NCBI GenBank assembly: GCA_022843085.1
Contig: JALHOI010000044.1
Coordinates: 1 to 12,211, forward strand
Length of the DNA: 12,211 nt
Source: Pseudobdellovibrionaceae bacterium
Lineage (GTDB): Bacteria; Bdellovibrionota; Bdellovibrionia; Bdellovibrionales; JAMPXM01
Direction of reading: 5' to 3'
In this document: piece after piece, positions 6,701 through 12,211 of the stretch
Position numbering within the stretch: the first letter of the stretch is position 1
How the letters are laid out: every line of letters begins with the position of its first letter
Position numbers and translations under genes: made by a program
Notes under the pieces: model-generated
What the model was told of the DNA's origin: nothing
The model's database searches: none
What the model saw: only the letters and a program-made list of their open reading frames with translations

Positions 6701-9658
6701 TTACAGTGGGGCGATGCAGTTGTACGTGAGGCGCGTGCGCCCGGCCGGTAGGGCTGTTGCGAATTTGACTCGCATGCCCTCGAATGTGTACGTCGGCGGT
6801 GTCGAGCCATCGGAGGTGAGAATCGTGAACTCAGGAGCACCATCGCCGCTGACGTCAATCGGAGCACAGAGCAGACCGACACTTAACACCAGTTCTTGGG
6901 TGCTTTGGCCGATGTCTCGCAATTGTGTGCCGTAATCGGTGGCGCAAACGGTGCCGAGTATCCCGCCGGTCAGCTGCGAGGTCGAGACGTAGTTGTAACC
7001 GTAACCTTCGTTGCCGTCTCTGCTGCGACAAACGCTATCGTTAATCGGCACGATGATCGAATGAAAGCTGAACGGCTTGCCTGGCCACGTGGTCTGAACC
7101 ATACCAATCAAAGTCTCGGGCCGGTTCTGGTTCTGCGTACCGGCCGGATTCGTTTCGTCAGCGTCGGTCACAACAAGAATCGAGAGGGCCGAATCAGTTC
7201 GAAACAGTTCGGCGTTTCTTAGGCTCGTCGCGTTTCCAGCCTGTTGACTGCGCTGAACGGCACGGTAGGAAGCCGCGACACCTTGTTCGTTGCCCGAACC
7301 GTTTGTCTCCATTTGAATAGTAGCGGCGAACCAAGCTTTCGCAGTCGCTTTGTCCATCGCTGACGAAATCACATACTTGCCCGTGCCTGTCGAGGGACCG
7401 CCCGAGATAACTCCTGGCGCCCTGAACTCAACCAACCGTCCGTCTTTCTTGATCGCATCGCCACTGACATCTGTCGTGACGATGCCAACTTGCCAGTCGA
7501 GATTGTCGAGTTGATCGATAAAGGTACCGAATCGAGCCGCCATGTTGGCGTGTTCGTTTTTCATCGAACCCGAGTTGTCGATGACGACGAGAACGTCAAG
7601 CTTGTTGGATCGATTGACGTCAACATACTGAATCGTCTCGACGTGTCGGTCGGAAATTGTCCAAGTCAGGTCTCGTGTCACCGTGTTGGTGGCTTTGTCG
7701 GTGGCGTTGATCGTGAATCGATTTAGACCCGGTGGAAGGTTCATGAGTGTCGTTGTGTAATTGGCGTTACATTCAGCCATCAATCCATTCACGCCGCAGG
7801 TCACGCTCTGTAGACCCGATAATGCATCGGTGACCGCAAATGCGACTTCAGCAGGCTGTGTTTTGTAAAGTAACGATGCAGGTTGTTTACCGATATTGAT
7901 TGCAGGCGGAGTCAGATCGATTGCCCACGTGTGCACGACTTCGTCGGACATATTTCCGGCGGCATCCACTGCGCGAACTGTGAACATGTGCGAGGTCTCG
8001 TTTAAACCGCTGTATGAAACGGGCGACGAGCAAGCCGTAAAGTTTGAACCATTGATTTTGCATTCAAGTTTTGCTGAAGAAAGCGTTGGCGCAACGTTAA
8101 CGTCAGTCACCGCTAGGGTAAGAGTTGCGGCTCGGACATTCACCCATGGTGCGGGTCCCGATGCCACAGTGACGACAGGTTTCGACGTGTCGATTGTCCA
8201 GCGATGATTCACCGTTGCCGAAACGTTACCCGCTCGATCGCGAGCCCTAGCCAAAAATGTATGGTCACCATCAGCGAGCAGCGGATAATTCACCGTCGTC
8301 GCACAAGGAGCATAACCTCCGCCGTCAAGCTGACACTCAATGCTTTCGATGCCATTGGCGTCCGACGCCGCGAGAACAAAATTTGCGCTCGTCATATTGG
8401 TTATCGGTGCCGGCATCGATGTGATCGTGAGAACTGGTAAAGTCGTATCGATGATCCAGGCGTACGTGGCTGGCGTTGAGGCGTTTCCGGCAGCGTCAGT
8501 TCCGGTCACAGAGAAGCTGTGATTGCCTTCGGTCAAACCTGCTGGTGATGTAAACGGTGACGTGCAAGAAACCGCAGCACCAGAATCGAGTCGGCACGAG
8601 TAAGAGGCGAGAGGCCCCCCGTCATCTGTGCCGGTAAACTCGAACGTCGCTTGGGTCATGTTCGATATCGGACGAGGAGATCGCGTGATCTGTACGGTCG
8701 GCGCACCGAGGTCGATCAGCCAGCTGTAAGCGACTGAAGCCGAAGTGTTTCCGGCGCGGTCAACCGCACGAACTTCAAATCGATTTTGGCCCGACTGTAA
8801 GTTGATGTTGAACCCTGTTACGCAGCTCTGCATTGGAAGCGAAGCAACGGCGTTGGCTGATCCTGCCCGGCATTCGAATCGGTCTATTCCGGATAGAGTG
8901 TCAGCGCCAGAAAACTGAAACGTCGACGAAACCTGATTCGAGATACTTGACGGAGTTAAATTTAGCGCAACGCTAGGTACGGTTCGATCAACGACAAAGG
9001 CGACATTTTTTGGAAGCGAGCTGTTTCCCGCCCGATCTTTGACGGTGATTGCAAACGAGTGCGATCCCTCAAGCGGCGATTTAACAAGCAGTGATGATGG
9101 CGAGCAGTCGCTGCTTGAGGTTGTGCCGATACAGCTCGCGCTTGCGACTCCTGAACCGCCGTCGGTTGATTCGAGTACAGTGCTGATATCGGTAGCGTTG
9201 GTGAATGCGGCGGGTGCAGTCGCGACGTTGACCACGGGCGCGATGTCGTCGTGAACGATTGAATCAGAAAGACATTCGCTCGCAAGCACTCCATCGTTCG
9301 AAAATTTTACGTAGACCGATGCGACGGTGTTTAGATTTGCAAGATTCCAGGCCTTGCTGCTCGAAATCGGCTCCCAAGCGCCACCGGACTCGCACGTCGG
9401 GTCGCTGGTCACATACATTCGGTCGGCGCTTGCATGCGCGATCGCCAAGGTAACGTTGGTCGCATTTGTGAACTCATCGCCGTTATTGATGACGACAACG
9501 CCCGATGTGTTGAGACTCGCAAGTCTAGAATCCTGACTTGCTTCGAAAGCGAGCTGAGCCGAGCAGTTGTTAAAGGCGATCGGTAGAATGACTGCGACCG
9601 CAAGCGCGATCGCCGCACTTCGATTCGTCAGAACAACACGCATCATATTTTTAAGCAT
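6701..9658 (-). CDS. Exported multi-module Ig-like protein with C-terminal VWA domain, possible lipoprotein
   Basis: Numbering is from ATG 9658 (985 residues). Residues 1-32 are a signal sequence with a basic start, the hydrophobic run IALAVAVILPIAF, and Cys32 in FNNC. Asn precedes the Cys, so this is not a canonical lipobox. A divergent module spans about 48-137. Six Ig-like modules cover about 138-669; five end in a D-x-A/R-AGN-x-S motif and a WxID-type strand, and most contain a Cys pair (C-x-LDG...C-x-SP). The sixth has ATN in place of AGN. The VWA domain runs about 686-931: DVLVVIDNSGSM gives the MIDAS residues D694, S696 and S698, and ILVVTDADE (about 827-835) supplies a further acidic strand end. 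A short beta-rich tail closes it. Likely cell-surface or outer-membrane, with a role in adhesion or metal-dependent binding (family inference). A GTG at 9670 would add four residues; ATG 9658 is preferred because GGGGG lies five bases upstream. A terminator follows. Confidence 0.85.
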   Translation of the reverse strand: MLKNMMRVVLTNRSAAIALAVAVILPIAFNNCSAQLAFEASQDSRLASLNTSGVVVINNGDEFTNATNVTLAIAHASADRMYVTSDPTCESGGAWEPISSSKAWNLANLNTVASVYVKFSNDGVLASECLSDSIVHDDIAPVVNVATAPAAFTNATDISTVLESTDGGSGVASASCIGTTSSSDCSPSSLLVKSPLEGSHSFAITVKDRAGNSSLPKNVAFVVDRTVPSVALNLTPSSISNQVSSTFQFSGADTLSGIDRFECRAGSANAVASLPMQSCVTGFNINLQSGQNRFEVRAVDRAGNTSASVAYSWLIDLGAPTVQITRSPRPISNMTQATFEFTGTDDGGPLASYSCRLDSGAAVSCTSPFTSPAGLTEGNHSFSVTGTDAAGNASTPATYAWIIDTTLPVLTITSMPAPITNMTSANFVLAASDANGIESIECQLDGGGYAPCATTVNYPLLADGDHTFLARARDRAGNVSATVNHRWTIDTSKPVVTVASGPAPWVNVRAATLTLAVTDVNVAPTLSSAKLECKINGSNFTACSSPVSYSGLNETSHMFTVRAVDAAGNMSDEVVHTWAIDLTPPAINIGKQPASLLYKTQPAEVAFAVTDALSGLQSVTCGVNGLMAECNANYTTTLMNLPPGLNRFTINATDKATNTVTRDLTWTISDRHVETIQYVDVNRSNKLDVLVVIDNSGSMKNEHANMAARFGTFIDQLDNLDWQVGIVTTDVSGDAIKKDGRLVEFRAPGVISGGPSTGTGKYVISSAMDKATAKAWFAATIQMETNGSGNEQGVAASYRAVQRSQQAGNATSLRNAELFRTDSALSILVVTDADETNPAGTQNQNRPETLIGMVQTTWPGKPFSFHSIIVPINDSVCRSRDGNEGYGYNYVSTSQLTGGILGTVCATDYGTQLRDIGQSTQELVLSVGLLCAPIDVSGDGAPEFTILTSDGSTPPTYTFEGMRVKFATALPAGRTRLTYNCIAPL

Positions 9659-9740
9659 AAGCGCCCCCACCCCTACCTATCGGTCATCCAAGGATTGGAC
9701 CAAAGGTAAGAGTGTGGTCAGGCCTCTAATTTCTGATCAG

Positions 9741-9779
9741 GTGCAAATAAACCGTCAAGCTGTCTAACATTTTGACGGT
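9741..9779 (-). terminator. Candidate terminator or operator after the ABC transporter gene
   Basis: ACCGTCAA (9751-9758) and TTGACGGT (9772-9779) are exact 8-base arms around a 13-base loop. On the minus strand the stem is followed by TTATTTG, a modest T-rich stretch, about 60 bases past the exporter stop. The same DNA lies upstream of the VWA gene and partly matches the palindrome near 6550, so it could instead be a regulator site. Both readings are possible. Confidence 0.45.
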
Positions 9780-9839
9780 CGACTGATAGATCGACGCCGC
9801 GGCAGTTCGATAGTGACGGCGCCACTCTCGGGACTTCAG

Positions 9840-11627
9840 CTAGGTCGTCATCTGCAGCTGGTGAAAGCGGCGGTACTCGCCATCGCGGCTTAGAAGCTCG
9901 TCGTGAGTACCGCTTTCAACGATTTCGCCTTGGCTGAGCACAAGGATACGATTAGCTGAGCGAACGGTCGAAAGTCTGTGAGCAATCACAAAGACGGTGC
10001 GTCCACGCATCAGTTCTTGAAGACCTTTTTGAACTTCGAGTTCGCTGACAGAATCAAGTGCGCTGGTCGCCTCATCAAGAATTAGAACTGGAGCATCCTT
10101 AAAGAACGCTCGAGCAATTGAGATGCGTTGCTTCTCGCCGCCCGAAAGAAGGCCGCCGCGTTCGCCGACGCTAGTCGAATACTGTGCGGGCATCTTCGTA
10201 ATGAACGGATCAGCGTGTGCGTGCTTCGCCGCCGATTCGATGCGTGCCTTCTCGTCGCTTGAAAGTTCTTGTCCGCGGCTAATAATTCCACCTCGACCGG
10301 CGCGTATGTTTGTCGCGATTGAATCTCGAAACAGAAACACATCTTGCGTCACCAGAGCGATGTTGGCCCTTAAATCCTCGAGATCAAATTCTTTCAGCGA
10401 GATGCCATCGATCAAGATATCCCCGCTGGTGGGATCGTGAAAACGTTCGAGAAGATTCACCATTGTCGATTTGCCCGAACCGCTTGAGCCCACAAGTGCG
10501 ATGACGTCGCCGCGATTGACGGTGACCGAGAGGCCTTTCAAAACCTCATCCTGCCCATATTGAAAACGAACATTTCGAAATTCGATTGTTTTCCACTCGG
10601 TGGGAAACGGCCGTGGCTTTGCCGCTTGTGGAACGCGATCTGTACTTTCAATAATTCCGAAAAGTCGATCGGTCACGACGACGGTTTGTTGAACCCGCAC
10701 GAAAGATTCTTGCAGGCGTTTGATTGGGTTCTGAAGTTGGCCCGCCGCAAACAAAAAGGCCAAGAAATCTCCGCCGGTCGCTTTCGACTGCAGGATCAAC
10801 GACATCATGTAAAGAACCAAGCCCATCACGAGGTTCGAAGCCAAAAATTCGTTGATGGGGCTTACGGCCTCTTCGCGGCTGATAATTTTTCGTCGTGTGT
10901 CGATATAGTGATCCATCGAGCGCTTCAGCCGCGCACTCATGGTATTTTCAAGGTTAAAGCTTTGGACGACGCGAATACCGTCTAGATTTTCTTTGATATC
11001 GGCCGTGACGGCCTCCATCGCCTCACGATTGAGATGGCCGTACTTGCGAAGACTCTTTGAAATCTGCCGCGTCAACAGCGCAAAGATCGGAAGAAATGCG
11101 AGCAAGACGAGCGTCAGCTTCCAGTCGAGGTAAAGCATGTAACTCAGCAATGCGATTGCGATCAGCGGCTCGCGCAACACATCGCCGAAAAAATTGAGTC
11201 CAAGAGTAAGAATACCTGTGTCGTTCAAAATTCGGCTCATTAGGCCGCCTGAACCCGACTCGAATTTCGAGTGAAAACTGAGATTCAGTCGCATCGCCTG
11301 GTCAACGACTCGCACCCGAACGTCAGCAATCACTCGCTCGTTCACCATGATCAAAATCATATAGTGTATGTAACGAGCAGCGCCCCAAACGAGATACAGA
11401 AGTGGAAAGAGAAACGGCAGGTGCCATGACGAGATTTCAAAGCCAAAAATTGGAATCAAGGTGAGCCGTTTTTCAAAGACCTCGCCGAACAAAATTTTGA
11501 CCAATGCCGTCTGAGCTACGTTACAGGCACTGATGACAAGACCGAAAATGAAGACGGCGATGAGTCTCGATTTATAGGGCCGAACTAATGGCCAAAGTCT
11601 TAGTAGCGTGTGCGAGACTTGATTCAA
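9840..11627 (-). CDS. MsbA-type ABC exporter, fused membrane and ATPase domains
   Basis: This is a 595-residue half-transporter working as a homodimer. The membrane domain (about 15-320) has six hydrophobic segments, near 20-45, 70-95, 140-165, 168-187, 260-280 and 287-297, and the coupling-type stretch MRLNLSFHSKFESGSGGLMSRILND (112-136). The ATPase domain (about 347-590) has Walker A GSSGSGKST (380-388), Q-loop Q428, signature LSGGEKQR (494-501), Walker B VLILDEA (514-520) and H-loop H550, so all catalytic motifs are intact. Family members flip lipid A, other lipids or drugs across the inner membrane. Length and layout fit MsbA, but the substrate cannot be read from sequence. About nine extra residues follow NIRAG (440-458) compared with usual MsbA. 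The start is TTG at 11627, sharing TTGA with the uvrA stop; GAGG seven bases upstream supports it. It is translationally coupled to uvrA. Confidence 0.9.
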   Translation of the reverse strand: MNQVSHTLLRLWPLVRPYKSRLIAVFIFGLVISACNVAQTALVKILFGEVFEKRLTLIPIFGFEISSWHLPFLFPLLYLVWGAARYIHYMILIMVNERVIADVRVRVVDQAMRLNLSFHSKFESGSGGLMSRILNDTGILTLGLNFFGDVLREPLIAIALLSYMLYLDWKLTLVLLAFLPIFALLTRQISKSLRKYGHLNREAMEAVTADIKENLDGIRVVQSFNLENTMSARLKRSMDHYIDTRRKIISREEAVSPINEFLASNLVMGLVLYMMSLILQSKATGGDFLAFLFAAGQLQNPIKRLQESFVRVQQTVVVTDRLFGIIESTDRVPQAAKPRPFPTEWKTIEFRNVRFQYGQDEVLKGLSVTVNRGDVIALVGSSGSGKSTMVNLLERFHDPTSGDILIDGISLKEFDLEDLRANIALVTQDVFLFRDSIATNIRAGRGGIISRGQELSSDEKARIESAAKHAHADPFITKMPAQYSTSVGERGGLLSGGEKQRISIARAFFKDAPVLILDEATSALDSVSELEVQKGLQELMRGRTVFVIAHRLSTVRSANRILVLSQGEIVESGTHDELLSRDGEYRRFHQLQMTT

Positions 11628-12211
11628 GTTCGGGCCTCAGATTTGTCTTCAGCTTGGCTCGAAGACTTAGGTTGATTTGTGTGGGGCTCCAGATATTGGC
11701 GAAGGTAGCGGCCCGTCAAGCTTCGGGGTGCTTTCATGACTTCAGCCGGGGATCCTTGCGCAACGATTTCACCACCGGCGGCACCTGCGTCGGGCCCTAG
11801 ATCGATGATCCAGTCGCTCGAACGAATGACATCAAGATTGTGCTCAATTAAAATCACACTGCCGCCGGCTTCGACCAGCTTATGAAGCACCTTCATTAGC
11901 ATTTCGATTTCGCGAAAGTGCAACCCCGTTGTCGGTTCGTCGAGAATGTAGAGTGTATTTTTCTGCTGGGTCCCAACAAACTCGCGGGCAATTTTTAGTC
12001 GCTGAGATTCGCCGCCGCTGAGGGTGTTTGCACTTTGCCCAAGCCGAATGTAGCCGAGGCCGACTTCACGCAAAAAGACCAATGGCTTTCGAATATTCGG
12101 GTAAGCCATGAAGAATTCAAGCGCTTCGTCGACCGTCAGATTTAAAATTTCGAAAATATTTTTGTCTCGATACTTTACTTCAAGAAGTTCGCGTCGATAC
12201 TTTCGGCCGTC
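11624..12211 (-). CDS. uvrA: UvrA, excision repair ATPase, C-terminal part
   Basis: The last 195 codons of uvrA are present; the rest runs off the end of the window. The frame is open from 12211 and reads GRKYRRELLEVKYRDKNIFEILNLTVDEALEFF just before the internal ATG at 12109, matching the segment after the UvrA zinc finger. The visible part is the second ATPase half: LGYIRLGQ, signature LSGGESQR (fragment residues 64-71), Walker B LYILDEPTTGLH (87-98), and the H-loop in VILIEHN. UvrA dimers find DNA damage and load UvrB in nucleotide excision repair in the cytoplasm. The tail past the last conserved segment (QYLEP) is a short polar extension rich in Ser, Gln and Glu. The TGA stop overlaps the TTG start of the ABC exporter. 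Confidence 0.96.
   Translation of the reverse strand, partial: DGRKYRRELLEVKYRDKNIFEILNLTVDEALEFFMAYPNIRKPLVFLREVGLGYIRLGQSANTLSGGESQRLKIAREFVGTQQKNTLYILDEPTTGLHFREIEMLMKVLHKLVEAGGSVILIEHNLDVIRSSDWIIDLGPDAGAAGGEIVAQGSPAEVMKAPRSLTGRYLRQYLEPHTNQPKSSSQAEDKSEART
11635..11638 (-). promoter_or_regulatory. Ribosome binding site supporting the TTG start of the ABC exporter
   Basis: GAGG on the minus strand, inside the last codons of uvrA, lies seven bases before TTG at 11627. It is the main evidence for the rare TTG start over a later methionine. Confidence 0.6.

Noticed and set aside
6896..7222. 108-codon plus-strand frame
   Set aside because: Shadow of the VWA domain coding strand with no independent support.
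7652..9247. Possible DNA tandem repeat array or CRISPR-like structure in the Ig region
   Set aside because: The repetition is at protein level with strongly diverged modules of 84-92 residues; no short identical DNA repeats with spacers were seen.
10560..10985. 141-codon open frame on the plus strand
   Set aside because: Antisense to the ABC exporter, which is intact; no domain is visible.

Overview
The window most resembles a Bdellovibrio-like bacterium (Bdellovibrionota). This is inferred from moderate GC with frequent TCG/CGA words, a large VWA/Ig-like surface protein with an unusual FNNC lipidation-like site, tandem secreted Gly-rich proteins, a sigma-54 activator, and an AmgK/MurU-type pair beside uvrA. 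No rRNA, tRNA or marker protein fixes the taxon.

Layout. Positions 1-1360 carry two plus-strand genes: the 3' end of one (2-235) and a complete secreted Gly/Ala/Ser-rich protein (263-1360). Their C-terminal tails look alike, so they are probably tandem paralogues. Everything else lies on the minus strand. The plus and minus blocks meet tail to tail with only 7 bases between stop codons.

The minus strand is described here in transcription order. The end of uvrA (11624-12211) overlaps, by TTGA, the TTG start of an MsbA-type ABC exporter (9840-11627). A 169-base gap leads to a long exported protein with Ig-like modules and a VWA domain (6701-9658), which ends at a clear Rho-independent terminator (6631-6665). 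A 21-bp near-perfect palindrome then precedes a complete sigma-54-dependent activator (4933-6489). A 245-base gap rich in hairpins follows. Last comes a compact three-gene cluster: a degenerate, ATPase-dead-looking relative of the same activator family (3500-4687), an AmgK-type sugar kinase (2403-3467) and a MurU-type nucleotidyltransferase with an added C-terminal domain (1368-2384).

How the genes may work together. AmgK and MurU together convert free N-acetylmuramate to UDP-MurNAc, bypassing de novo synthesis. In a predatory or wall-remodelling bacterium this would let cell-wall sugars be reused. The active sigma-54 activator and the degenerate paralogue directly downstream suggest a regulatory pair, possibly tied to the sugar-recycling genes; this link is inference from gene order. 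The most unusual elements are the pseudo-activator, the C-terminal extension on the nucleotidyltransferase, and a 19-bp motif shared by the upstream regions of the activator and the VWA protein.
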